Of a stretch of 64,000 bases of DNA, positions 25,714 to 33,731 are shown piece by piece. Source of the DNA: Stigmatella aurantiaca. GTDB taxonomy: Bacteria; Myxococcota; Myxococcia; Myxococcales; Myxococcaceae. How positions within the stretch are numbered: position 1 is the stretch's first letter; the number at the start of each line of letters is the position of its first letter. The notes under the pieces were generated by a model. It was given only the letters and a program-made list of their open reading frames with translations, was not told the DNA's origin and did not search any database. Both the position numbers and the translations under genes were made by a program. The stretch lies in the NCBI RefSeq assembly GCF_900109545.1, contig NZ_FOAP01000027.1, forward strand, positions 62,001-126,000. Reading direction: 5' to 3'.

Positions 25714-27311
25714 ACGGCCTCTACGCGGCAACGCTCGCCCAGCTGGAGCAGCGGCTGGGGCCCGTTTCGGGCCAGGGCCCTCTCGGCCAGGACGCCACGC
25801 TCGCGCGGGATGAGGGCGAGGCCTTCCCCGCGGAGGCCCTGACGGCCCTGCGCGCGCACGGCGTGCCGGACCTGCTCGTGCCCGCCTCGGAAGGGGGGCA
25901 GTTCGTCTCCTTCGAGGGGGCGCTCGCGGTGGGGCTCACCCTGGCGCGGAGGGATCCGTCCGTGGCGTTGAGCCAGGGGATGCTGTGCTGGCTCTGGCTC
26001 GCCTGGATGGTGGGAAGCCCCGGCCAGCGGGAGCGGGCCCGGGCCCTCCTGCAGGGCACCGCCGCGCCGTGCTTCGCCGCCTCCGAGGCCAACCACGGCG
26101 CGGATCTGCTGGCCACCGAGACGCTGGCCCTGTCCAGGCCGGAGGGCTGGGAGGTGACGGGCGAGAAGTGGCCGATTGGCCGGGCCAGCCACGCCGCGTT
26201 CGCCTTCGTGCTGGCGCGCACCCGTCCAGCGCCCGGGCCGCGCGCGTTGAGCTGGTTCCTGGTGGAGCTGGATCAACCCTCGGTGACCCGGCTGCCCAAG
26301 GTCCGCACGGTGGGGCTGCGCGCCTCGGACCTGAGCGGCCTGCGGTTTGCCCGCGCGGCGGCGAGCCCCGTGGGCGAGGAGGGGCAGGGGCTGGAGCTGA
26401 CCCTCAAGATCTTCCAGCTCACCCGCCCGCTCATGGCGGGGCTGGGCCTGGGCACGGGCGACAGGGCCCTGCGGGTGGCCACCCGGTTCGCCCTGGAGCG
26501 CGAGCTCTACCGGGCGAGCGCCGCGAGCCTGCCCTCCGTGCGCCGGCTGCTCGTGGGGGCGTGGCTGCGCCTCCTGGCCGCGGAGATCCTCCTCCTGTCC
26601 GGGGTGCGCGCGCTGCATGGGGCCCCCGGCCAGGCGAGCCTCTCGTCGCCCTTGGCCAAGGCCATCGCGCCCGCGCTGGTGGAGCAGGCGATCCGGTCCG
26701 CCACGACGGTGCTGGGCGCCCGCGCCTTCATGCGGGAAGGCCCCGCAGCGATCTTCCAGAAGATGGCGCGGGACCATGCGGCCGTGGGGCTCATCGATGG
26801 CAGCGAGCCCGTCTGCCTGCATGCCCTGGCCGCGGAGCTGCCCCAGGTGTTCACGGCCAACGCGGGAAGCGGCACCCTGCTGCGCTCGCGCTTCAGCCTG
26901 GAGGAGCCGGTGCCGGCGTTTGCCCCGGCGTCGCTCGGCCTGACCGCCCGCGGCGTGGATGACGTCACCGCGGAGCTTCCCCCCGGGCTGCTCCCCCACT
27001 GGAGCGCGCTGCGGCAGGGCGGGAGCGAGGCGTTGCGCGGGCCGGCGCGGCTGGAGACCGCGCGGCGGTATGGGCTGTTGCACGCGGCGGCCTGCTGCTT
27101 CCACTTCGAGCGCTTCAATCCCGGCCTGGCGCTGTGCCGCGCGGGCGTGCCCGCCCTGGCGGGCCAGTTCCTGATGGATCCCGAGGCCTTGCCTGAGACG
27201 GCGTGCCGGGAGATTTTCGACCTGCTGGCCGCGCGTGTCGAGGGCGGACACCTGCTCTCGGTGACGGATGTGTCCGCCGGGCCAGCCTCGGAGACAGCCC
27301 TCGCAGGATGA
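25710..27311 (+). CDS. Acyl-CoA dehydrogenase-like flavoprotein
   Basis: 533 residues, larger than the usual 380 to 400 by a C-terminal helical extension. The N-terminal helical domain, FAASEANHGADLLAT substrate/FAD loop, EKWPIGRASHA (like the K-x-x-I-x-N-A element), and the C-terminal four-helix part with MREGPAAIFQKMARDHAAVGLIDGSE are typical of the family. Where YEGT with the catalytic Glu is expected there is IDGS (D363), so the base may be Asp or lie elsewhere. In this module the likely substrate is an acyl-ACP, giving an unsaturated acyl chain as in tambjamine-type pathways. ATGA overlaps on both sides. Confidence 0.82.
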   Translation: MNGLYAATLAQLEQRLGPVSGQGPLGQDATLARDEGEAFPAEALTALRAHGVPDLLVPASEGGQFVSFEGALAVGLTLARRDPSVALSQGMLCWLWLAWMVGSPGQRERARALLQGTAAPCFAASEANHGADLLATETLALSRPEGWEVTGEKWPIGRASHAAFAFVLARTRPAPGPRALSWFLVELDQPSVTRLPKVRTVGLRASDLSGLRFARAAASPVGEEGQGLELTLKIFQLTRPLMAGLGLGTGDRALRVATRFALERELYRASAASLPSVRRLLVGAWLRLLAAEILLLSGVRALHGAPGQASLSSPLAKAIAPALVEQAIRSATTVLGARAFMREGPAAIFQKMARDHAAVGLIDGSEPVCLHALAAELPQVFTANAGSGTLLRSRFSLEEPVPAFAPASLGLTARGVDDVTAELPPGLLPHWSALRQGGSEALRGPARLETARRYGLLHAAACCFHFERFNPGLALCRAGVPALAGQFLMDPEALPETACREIFDLLAARVEGGHLLSVTDVSAGPASETALAG

Positions 27312-27640
27312 GAGACATGATAACCAGCGACGAACTCGAACAATGGCTGAAGGCCATGGTGGCCACCCGGACGCGTCTGAGCCCCGACGCCATCGACGTC
27401 AACCTGCCGCTCGATGAGCTGGGGATCGACTCCATGGAAGCGGTGGCCCTGGCCGGAGAGCTGGAGACCCTGCTCAAGCGCCGCGTGGAGCCGACCGTGC
27501 TGTGGGACTACCGCACCCTCCGGGCGCTGTCGCGTGCCCTGACGGGGGAGCAGCAGGCCCCTCCCCCCAGCGCCACCGATGGCATGTCGGATGCCGAAGT
27601 GGAAGCCCTCCTCCGCAAGATGACGGGAACCAAGTCATGA
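27308..27640 (+). CDS. Acyl carrier protein
   Basis: 110 residues. The phosphopantetheine site is LGIDSMEAVALAGELE, with the serine in the D-S-M triad; this is the usual PKS/stand-alone ACP form. Helix 1 is DELEQWLKAMVA. After residue 85 there is a Pro/Ser linker and a short helix MSDAEVEALLRKM that resembles C-terminal docking helices of PKS modules. Start 27308 is chosen for the ATGA overlap with the dehydrogenase; ATG 27317 is possible. It overlaps the synthase start by ATGA. It needs a phosphopantetheinyl transferase, not present in this window. Confidence 0.9.
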   Translation: MRDMITSDELEQWLKAMVATRTRLSPDAIDVNLPLDELGIDSMEAVALAGELETLLKRRVEPTVLWDYRTLRALSRALTGEQQAPPPSATDGMSDAEVEALLRKMTGTKS

Positions 27641-29907
27641 ACATCGACCAGTTGTCTCCTCAGGAGAAGCGCGCCCTGCTCGAGCGGCTGCTCCGCTCGG
27701 GAGGTACCCTGGCCCCGGTCAAGCTCGAGGAGCACGGCACGTTCAAGGCGCTCCGCTCGCGCCTGTCGGTCGTCTCCCGCTGGACCGAGGTACATCCCTT
27801 CTTCAAGGCCCAGGAGGGCGTCACCCGCGACACCACCCAGATCGGTGGGCGCGAGCTGCTGAACTTCTCCACGTACAACTATCTGGGCCTCTCGGGGGAC
27901 CCGCGCGTCTCCGCCGCGGCGAAGGACGCCATCGACCGCTTCGGCACGTCCCCGTCCGCCAGCCGCATCGCCTCCGGCGAGAAGACGCTCCACCGCGAGC
28001 TGGAAGAGGCGCTGGCCTCGTGGCTCCGCACGGAGGCGGCGCTGGTGCTCGTCAGTGGCCACGCCACGAACGTGACCGTCATCGGGCACCTCTTCAACCG
28101 CAGGGATCTGATCCTCTACGACTCCCTGGCCCACAACAGCATCGTGCAGGGCGTGACGCTGTCGGGCGCCCGCGCCCGGCCCTACCGCCACAATGACCTG
28201 GGGCACCTCCGGGAGCTGCTGAAGGAGCACCGGGCCGACGCCGAGCGCGCGGTCATCATCACCGAGGGCGTGTTCAGCATGGACGGGGACATCCCGGACC
28301 TGCCGAAGATCATCGAGCTCAAGCGCGAGTTCAACGCCTTCCTGATGGTGGATGAGGCCCACTCCATGGGCGTGCTGGGGGCCACCGGCCGTGGCATCCA
28401 GGAGCACTTCGGCATCCCCTCGTCCGATGTGGACATCTGGATGGGGACGCTCTCGAAGTCCCTGGCCAGCTGCGGGGGCTACATCGCGGGCAGCTCGGAG
28501 CTCATCCGCTACCTGAAGTACACCACCCCCGGGTTCATCTTCAGCGTGGGCCTGACGCCGTCCAATGCCGCCGCGGCCCTGTCCGCGCTCTCCATCATGG
28601 CGGAAGAGCCCGGGCGCGTCGCCCAGCTCCAGCGCAACGCCAAGCTCTTCCTCGACGAGGCGCGCGCCGCGGGGCTCGACACCCACCTGGCGATGGGCAC
28701 CCCCGTGCTCCCCGTGGTCACCGGCAGCTCCTTCCATGCGCTGCGGCTGTCCGATGCGCTCTACCGCCGGGGCATCAACGTGGACCCGGTCATCAGCCCG
28801 GCCGTGGAGCAGGACAAGGCGCGCCTGCGCTTCTTCGTCAGCTCCACCCACACCCCGGAGCAGATCCGCCAGGCGGTGCAGGCGATGGCGGAGGAGATCG
28901 CCAAGCTGCCGGCCCGCACGAGCGTGATTGGCGAGACGCTGTCCTCGCTGCCGAGCCGGGACCGGGCGGACCTGATGGTCTCGGGGCGCATCACGGATCC
29001 GGGCAAGGTCTTCCGGCGCCGGGCGAAGCTGGTGGATCCGCTGACGGGCGAGCGCGAGAAGCACTTCGATCCCGAGAAGGAGGACCAGAACTCGGTGGCC
29101 GCGCGCAAGTTCTACGAGCAGTTTGGCTCGGGGGGCGGCATCGACACGTCCGTGCTCAGCGAGGCACTCGTGGTGGAGGTGCCCGGCCTCGAGGGCCAGG
29201 CGGCCATGGGGCGGTGGCGCGGCGGGAGCGCCTTCCAGGACTACTGGGCGCACCAGCGCAAGGTCCGGCCCTCGGAGAAGTGGACCGTGGACTACGTCAT
29301 GGCCTATGGCGATGACCTGACGATCAGCGGGCGGCGCACGCTTCCGGTGGGCGAGGAGTGGTACCTGCACCTGCTCACGATGAAGGGGGGCAAGATCGTC
29401 CGCGTGGAAGAGGTGCTGGACGGCGCCGCCTGGCGCGGCGAGGGGGCTCCTGGCCCCGAGGCCTCCACCCTGCTCATCCAGCACGATGCCGTCCGGGCCA
29501 CCGAGAACGGCCAGCTCATGAGGGACCTCTACGAGGCCTGGGTGCGCAAGGCGGACATCGAGAAGTTCATCGTCCGCTGCGCGCCGGACGTGGTGTGGGA
29601 AATCAATGGCCCGAAGCAGCTGCCCTTCGCGGGCGTCTGGCGGGGCATCGATGCCATGCTGCAGTTCTGGCAGGACCTGGCGGCCATCATGGACTTCCAC
29701 GAGCTCTATATCGATGCGCTCATCTGCCGGGGCGACCAGGTCTTCTCGCTCGGAGGGTTCCGCAGCACGGCCATCCCCACGGGCATCGCCTACTCGGATC
29801 CCTTCCTGCAGGTCGGCACCTTCCGCCAGGGCAAGCTGCAGCACTTCATCGACTACCTGGATCCCCGCATCGACCTGGCCGCGTACCGGCCGGACGTCTA
29901 CGAGTAG
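27637..29907 (+). CDS. Alpha-oxoamine synthase fused to two NTF2/SnoaL-like domains
   Basis: 756 residues. Residues 1-22 form an LSPQEKRALLERLLR helix like PKS/NRPS linkers. Residues about 70-430 are a class II PLP alpha-oxoamine synthase: LNFSTYNYLGLSG, SPSASRIASGEKTLHRELE, YDSLAHNSIV, MVDEAHSMGVLG (D239, H242) and the PLP lysine K274 in GTLSKSLASCGGYIAG. Such enzymes condense an acyl thioester with an amino acid, losing CO2, to an alpha-aminoketone. Two related alpha-beta units follow, about 485-610 (FYEQFG...WTVDYVMAYGDD) and 624-750 (LMRDLYEAWVRKADIEKFI), with the cone-like NTF2/SnoaL pattern. These may cyclise or shield the reactive aminoketone. Confidence 0.88.
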   Translation: MNIDQLSPQEKRALLERLLRSGGTLAPVKLEEHGTFKALRSRLSVVSRWTEVHPFFKAQEGVTRDTTQIGGRELLNFSTYNYLGLSGDPRVSAAAKDAIDRFGTSPSASRIASGEKTLHRELEEALASWLRTEAALVLVSGHATNVTVIGHLFNRRDLILYDSLAHNSIVQGVTLSGARARPYRHNDLGHLRELLKEHRADAERAVIITEGVFSMDGDIPDLPKIIELKREFNAFLMVDEAHSMGVLGATGRGIQEHFGIPSSDVDIWMGTLSKSLASCGGYIAGSSELIRYLKYTTPGFIFSVGLTPSNAAAALSALSIMAEEPGRVAQLQRNAKLFLDEARAAGLDTHLAMGTPVLPVVTGSSFHALRLSDALYRRGINVDPVISPAVEQDKARLRFFVSSTHTPEQIRQAVQAMAEEIAKLPARTSVIGETLSSLPSRDRADLMVSGRITDPGKVFRRRAKLVDPLTGEREKHFDPEKEDQNSVAARKFYEQFGSGGGIDTSVLSEALVVEVPGLEGQAAMGRWRGGSAFQDYWAHQRKVRPSEKWTVDYVMAYGDDLTISGRRTLPVGEEWYLHLLTMKGGKIVRVEEVLDGAAWRGEGAPGPEASTLLIQHDAVRATENGQLMRDLYEAWVRKADIEKFIVRCAPDVVWEINGPKQLPFAGVWRGIDAMLQFWQDLAAIMDFHELYIDALICRGDQVFSLGGFRSTAIPTGIAYSDPFLQVGTFRQGKLQHFIDYLDPRIDLAAYRPDVYE

Positions 29908-29920
29908 GACCCAGGGCCCG

Positions 29921-29954
29921 CGGGCTCCCGGCCGGAGTGAGGCCGCGGAGCCCG
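29921..29954. terminator. Extended hairpin after the synthase gene
   Basis: CGGGCTCC plus CGGCC (29921-29933) pairs with GGCCG (29941-29945), a one-base bulge, and GGAGCCCG (29947-29954), loop GGAGTGA. It begins 13 bases after the synthase stop in the gap between convergent genes. No T-run. Confidence 0.6.
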
Positions 29955-29963
29955 GGGACTGCC

Positions 29964-29986
29964 GGGCGCGCTTTTAGGGCGCGCCC
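29964..29986. terminator. Second hairpin overlapping the cupin stop
   Basis: GGGCGCGC (29964-29971) and GCGCGCCC (29979-29986) pair perfectly over a TTTTAGG loop. It overlaps the cupin stop codon and stands next to the previous hairpin, so together they separate the two convergent arms of the locus. Confidence 0.5.
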
Positions 29987-30459
29987 TCTTCGCGGATGAC
30001 CGTCTGCCCCATGCCGGAGAGCAGCGGCATGTTGGTGGAGGTGACGTACTGCACCGCGTGGCCCTCCGCCGCGAAGTGCTGATGCCAGCACCAGGGCGGC
30101 GTGTAGACGGCATCGCCCTCCTGCCACTCGAAGCGCTGGCCCTCGACGATCGAGTAGCCCTTGCCGCGGATGATGTACATCAGGGCTTCGTAGCCATGGC
30201 GGTGGTTCGAGGTCCGCTCCCCGGGCGCCAGCTCGCCGATGCTCATGCTGACCGCCTTGCTCGGCAGCTTCACGGGGTACACCGGGTGCCCCCGCTGCGC
30301 GGAGAAGGCCTTGGCCTGGGCGGCGCCCACGACGCCTTGGTGCAGGCAGGACGCGTCGGGCTTGCGGGAGGGGACGACCTCCAGCGAGTTGCGGTTGTGC
30401 TCCACGTCCGTGAACGCTCCGGAGCCCGCGCCATTGCCCATGTTCTTGGCTTCCGCCAT
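29974..30459 (-). CDS. Cupin-domain protein
   Basis: 161 residues with one cupin barrel. Motif 1 is SNHRHGYEALMYIIRGKG (H86, H88, E91) and motif 2 is EGDAVYTPPWCWHQHFA (H126, H128), so a metal site is plausible. The N-terminal 60 residues precede the barrel and contain KPDASCLHQG. Cupins of this size can be dioxygenases, isomerases or small-molecule binders. ATG at 30459 is preferred because AGGAAGGA stands upstream; ATG at 30483 has none. It follows the diiron oxidase gene by 30 bases on the same strand, and both point toward the synthase module. Confidence 0.82.
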   Translation of the reverse strand: MAEAKNMGNGAGSGAFTDVEHNRNSLEVVPSRKPDASCLHQGVVGAAQAKAFSAQRGHPVYPVKLPSKAVSMSIGELAPGERTSNHRHGYEALMYIIRGKGYSIVEGQRFEWQEGDAVYTPPWCWHQHFAAEGHAVQYVTSTNMPLLSGMGQTVIREEGAP

Positions 30460-30489
30460 GTCTTGAGTCCTTCCTGAGTGCATCGGTGC

Positions 30490-31287
30490 TCAGCCCTGAG
30501 CGGCCGCGTCGAGCCGCCGGAGCCGGTCCATCATGTGATCAAAGAAGTTCGCGCGCGCATCGAGCGCCCGCAGCGTCCCCATCGCCAGGCCCATGCGTCC
30601 ACGCGGAGTCTGCGCCAGGTTCATCGCGATGCCCCGCAGCACCTCGGCGTGCTCGTCATCCACCGCCGCGTGCAGATCGAAGAAGACCCGGTCCCGGAGG
30701 GGCATCTGGGGCCAGGCTTGCTGGATGGCGGTGAGCAGGTTCGCGTACATGAAGCGGACGATCGCCTCGGTGGCGATGCCCAGCGCGCCCACGCCCTGCG
30801 CCGCGTCCGGGCTCCGGCAGACTTCCTGGAAGGTCTCCACCCAGGCCGCCGTCGCCACGTCGGGCTCGCGGCCCATCAGCTGCGCCACATCGAGCCCGAT
30901 GGCCTCCAGGAACCGCCGGAACAGCAGCGGGTGGGGGAAGCTCACGTCCTCGGGGTTGATGCCAACACCGCGCAGGAGCGCCGCGTGCTCCGGATCGATG
31001 TGCCCCGTCTCCTCCGCCAGGTTGCCAGCGAGCTGGGCCCGGTGTTGAGGCGAGTCCAGCCGGGAGATGACCGAGGTGAGGTACTGGGTGAAGCGGTAGC
31101 TGTAGAAGAAGTACTGGCCGAAGAAGTCCTTCAGCGCCGCCTCGGGCCGGGAGAATTCGCGCTGGGCAAACGCGTGCAGCAGCGGGTGGTTCACCGCGCG
31201 TGACCGGGCCGCGAAGCCCTGAAGCGCGACGACGAACTCCTCGGCCGGGAGATTGGAGTCGACCAGCTGGCTCAGTCCTGGGTGCAT
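30490..31287 (-). CDS. Heme-oxygenase-like diiron oxidase (iron-containing redox enzyme)
   Basis: 265 residues, all helical. NLAEETGHIDPEHAALL gives E92/E93 and H96, GIATEAIVRFMYANL gives E174, and FFDLHAAVDDEHAEVLRG gives H206, D210 and H213. The H-x3-D-x2-H ending and upstream Glu/His are the pattern of the HDO superfamily (relatives include UndA, CADD and SznF), which use two irons for oxidative cleavage, desaturation or N-oxygenation. GAGAGG precedes ATG at 31287. The frame stays open upstream as a shadow of maeB. A substrate in the aminoketone pathway is inferred from location only. Confidence 0.82.
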   Translation of the reverse strand: MHPGLSQLVDSNLPAEEFVVALQGFAARSRAVNHPLLHAFAQREFSRPEAALKDFFGQYFFYSYRFTQYLTSVISRLDSPQHRAQLAGNLAEETGHIDPEHAALLRGVGINPEDVSFPHPLLFRRFLEAIGLDVAQLMGREPDVATAAWVETFQEVCRSPDAAQGVGALGIATEAIVRFMYANLLTAIQQAWPQMPLRDRVFFDLHAAVDDEHAEVLRGIAMNLAQTPRGRMGLAMGTLRALDARANFFDHMMDRLRRLDAAAQG

Positions 31288-31300
31288 GTTCGCCTCTCGG

Positions 31301-31317
31301 CTGGCGGAAACCGCCAG
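31301..31317. promoter_or_regulatory. Perfect inverted repeat in the diiron-oxidase leader
   Basis: CTGGCGG (31301-31307) and CCGCCAG (31311-31317) separated by AAA, 14 bases upstream of the ATG at 31287. It could form an RNA hairpin in the leader or an operator. Confidence 0.4.
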
Positions 31318-31354
31318 AAGGGGGACATTCCCGTAAATACGATATTTGTAGAAA

Positions 31355-31378
31355 AAATCAATATGGGTGGATTGATTT
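31355..31378. promoter_or_regulatory. AT-rich 8-base inverted repeat, candidate operator
   Basis: AAATCAAT (31355-31362) and ATTGATTT (31371-31378) are perfect inverted copies with an 8-base spacer. AAATA/TATTT (31335-31339, 31343-31347) is a second short inverted repeat next to it. The region is the promoter of the diiron oxidase-cupin pair and touches the maeB stop. It is the most AT-rich piece in the area. Confidence 0.45.
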
Positions 31379-33656
31379 ACCCCTTGGCCTGGGTCTGCAT
31401 CTGGGCCACGGCCAGGGCGGTCATGTTGACGATGCCGCGCGCGGTGACGCGGGGCACGAGCACGTGGAGCGGCTTGGACATGCCCAGCAGCATGGGGCCC
31501 ACCAGGAGCGCCTCGGTGGCGGCCGAGAGCAGCGTCAGGCCGATGTTGGCCGCGTCCAGGGTGGGCATGACCAGCAGGTTGGCCGAGCCCGTCAGGGGGC
31601 TGTCCGAGACGAGCCGGCCGCGCAGCGCCTCGCTGAGCGCCGCGTCGGCGTGCATCTCGCCGTCGAGCTCCAGGTGGGGCGCCCGGGCCCGGATGAGCTT
31701 CAGGGCCTGGCGCATCTTGCGCGCGCTCTGCGAGTTGCTGGCGCCGAAGCTGGAGTGGGACAGCAGCGCGGCCTTCGGCACGAGCCCGAAGTGGCGCACG
31801 GCGTCCGCGGCCATGAGCGTCATCTCCGCCACCTGCTCGGCCGTGGGGTCCAGGTTGACGTGGGTGTCGCAGAAGAACAGCGCGCCCTTGGGGAGGATGA
31901 GGCAGGAGAGCGCGTAGATGCGGCTGACGCCCTCGCTCTTGGAGATGATGGGCAGCACCTCGCTCATCTGCCGGCCCCAGTCGCCGTTGCCGCCGCACAG
32001 CGCCGCGTCGACCACGCCGCCCTCCAGCAGCATGGCCGCCGTCACCGTGGGCCTGCGCGCCACGCGCCGGGCCGCCGCCTCGGGGGGCACGCCGCGCCGG
32101 CCGACGAGGTGCTGGTAGCGGTGGACGAGCGGGTCGAACACCGCCGCGTCCTCGTTGGGGTCCAGCACACGCACCTGGCGGCCCACGTCGAGCCGCAGGC
32201 CCAGCTCCTTCACCTTGGCCTCGATGACGGCGCGCCGGCCGATCAGCACCGGCTGGGCGATGCGGTCATCCACCACGGTCTGCACCGCGCGCAGCACGCG
32301 CTCGTCCTCGCCCTCGGCGTAAGCGACGCGCCCCGGCGCCCGGCGGGCGACCTCGAACACCGGCCGCATGAGCTGGCCCGAGCGGTAGACGAACAGCTCC
32401 AGTTCCCGGTGGTAGGCGTCGAAGTCCGCGATGGGCCGGCGCGCCACCCCCGAGTCCATGGCGGCCTTGGCCACCGCGGGGGCAATCTTCAGGATGAGCC
32501 GCGGGTCGAACGGCTTGGGGATGATGTACTGGGGGCCGAACACGGGGGCCGCCCCGCCGTAGGCCGCGGCCACCACCTCGCTGGCCTCCGCCCGCGCCAG
32601 CTCGGCGATGGCCTCGGCGGCCGCCCGCTTCATCGCCTCGTTGATCTCCGTGGCGCCCACGTCCAGAGCGCCCCGGAACACGAAGGGGAAGCACAGCACG
32701 TTGTTGACCTGGTTGGCGAAGTCCGTCCGCCCCGAGGCGACGATGGCATCCGGCCGCGCGGCGCGGACCACGTCGGGCCGGATCTCCGGCTCGGGGTTGG
32801 CGAGCGCGAGGATGAGCGGCTTGGGGGCGAGCAGCGGCAGCCACTCGGCCTTGAGCACGCGCGGTGCGGACAGCCCGAGGAACACGTCGGCCCCGCCGAG
32901 CACGTCCGGAAGGATGCGCGCGTCGGTGCGCCGGGCGTAGCGGGCCATGTTCGGCGCCATCGGGTCGCCGCGGTCGGCGTGGACCACGCCCTTGATGTCG
33001 GTCAGCGTCACGTTCTCGATGGGCAGGCCCATCTCCACGAGCAGATCGACGCACGCCAGCGCCGCGGCGCCCGCGCCCGAGGTGACGAGTTTGATCTCCT
33101 CCAGCTTCTTGCCCTGGAGCACGAGCCCGTTGCGGATGGCCGCCGCGCAGACGATGGCGGTGCCGTGCTGGTCGTCGTGGAAGACGGGAATCTTCATCCG
33201 CTCGCGCAGGGCGCGCTCGATGATGAAGCACTCGGGAGCCTTGATGTCCTCCAGGTTGATGCCGCCGAAGGTGGGCTCCAGCGAGGCGACCACGTCCACG
33301 AAGCGCGAGGGCTCGCTCTCGTTGACCTCCAGGTCGAACACGTCGATGCCGGCGAACTTCTTGAAGAGGACCGCCTTGCCCTCCATGACCGGCTTGCCCG
33401 CCAGGGCGCCGATGTTGCCCAGCCCCAGCACGGCCGTGCCGTTGGTGATGACCGCCACCAGGTTGCCGCGCGCGGTCAAGTCTCTGGCGGCCTCGGGGTC
33501 GGCGACGATGGCCTCACACGCGGCGGCGACACCGGGGGAGTAGGCAAGGCCCAGGTCGCGCTGGGTCGCCATGCGCTTGGTGGGCTCGATGGCCAGCTTT
33601 CCCGGCCGGGGCAGGCGGTGGTAGTCGAGGGCTGCTTTGCGGAAATCGTCGTCCAT
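31377..33656 (-). CDS. maeB: NADP-type malic enzyme with phosphotransacetylase domain
   Basis: 759 residues. The first 420 form the malic enzyme: [53 protein letters not shown] (nucleotide site) and [18 protein letters not shown]. From about 430 on there is a phosphate acetyl/butyryl transferase-type domain ([36 protein letters not shown]), usually regulatory in MaeB. It converts malate to pyruvate, CO2 and NADPH. It lies between the biosynthetic locus and the metal efflux operon, same strand as both neighbours, and could supply NADPH, though it is probably a housekeeping gene. ATG at 33656. Confidence 0.92.
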   Translation of the reverse strand: MDDDFRKAALDYHRLPRPGKLAIEPTKRMATQRDLGLAYSPGVAAACEAIVADPEAARDLTARGNLVAVITNGTAVLGLGNIGALAGKPVMEGKAVLFKKFAGIDVFDLEVNESEPSRFVDVVASLEPTFGGINLEDIKAPECFIIERALRERMKIPVFHDDQHGTAIVCAAAIRNGLVLQGKKLEEIKLVTSGAGAAALACVDLLVEMGLPIENVTLTDIKGVVHADRGDPMAPNMARYARRTDARILPDVLGGADVFLGLSAPRVLKAEWLPLLAPKPLILALANPEPEIRPDVVRAARPDAIVASGRTDFANQVNNVLCFPFVFRGALDVGATEINEAMKRAAAEAIAELARAEASEVVAAAYGGAAPVFGPQYIIPKPFDPRLILKIAPAVAKAAMDSGVARRPIADFDAYHRELELFVYRSGQLMRPVFEVARRAPGRVAYAEGEDERVLRAVQTVVDDRIAQPVLIGRRAVIEAKVKELGLRLDVGRQVRVLDPNEDAAVFDPLVHRYQHLVGRRGVPPEAAARRVARRPTVTAAMLLEGGVVDAALCGGNGDWGRQMSEVLPIISKSEGVSRIYALSCLILPKGALFFCDTHVNLDPTAEQVAEMTLMAADAVRHFGLVPKAALLSHSSFGASNSQSARKMRQALKLIRARAPHLELDGEMHADAALSEALRGRLVSDSPLTGSANLLVMPTLDAANIGLTLLSAATEALLVGPMLLGMSKPLHVLVPRVTARGIVNMTALAVAQMQTQAKG

Positions 33657-33688
33657 GGGGCGCCGCTTCTACCTTGGCGCGGCAGCCT

Positions 33689-33712
33689 TGGGGGAACTCC
33701 GTGGCACCCCCA
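33689..33712. terminator. Weak hairpin between efflux operon and maeB
   Basis: TGGGGG (33689-33694) can pair with CCCCCA (33707-33712) over 12 bases, in the 75-base gap after the efflux pump stop. Short stem, no T-run. Confidence 0.3.
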
Positions 33713-33731
33713 GCGCCTCTGACATGGCGCA

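Noticed and set aside
27637-29907. Naming the synthase serine palmitoyltransferase
   Set aside because: The core is shared by all alpha-oxoamine synthases; residues that fix serine as substrate cannot be judged by eye, and the SnoaL-like tail is atypical.
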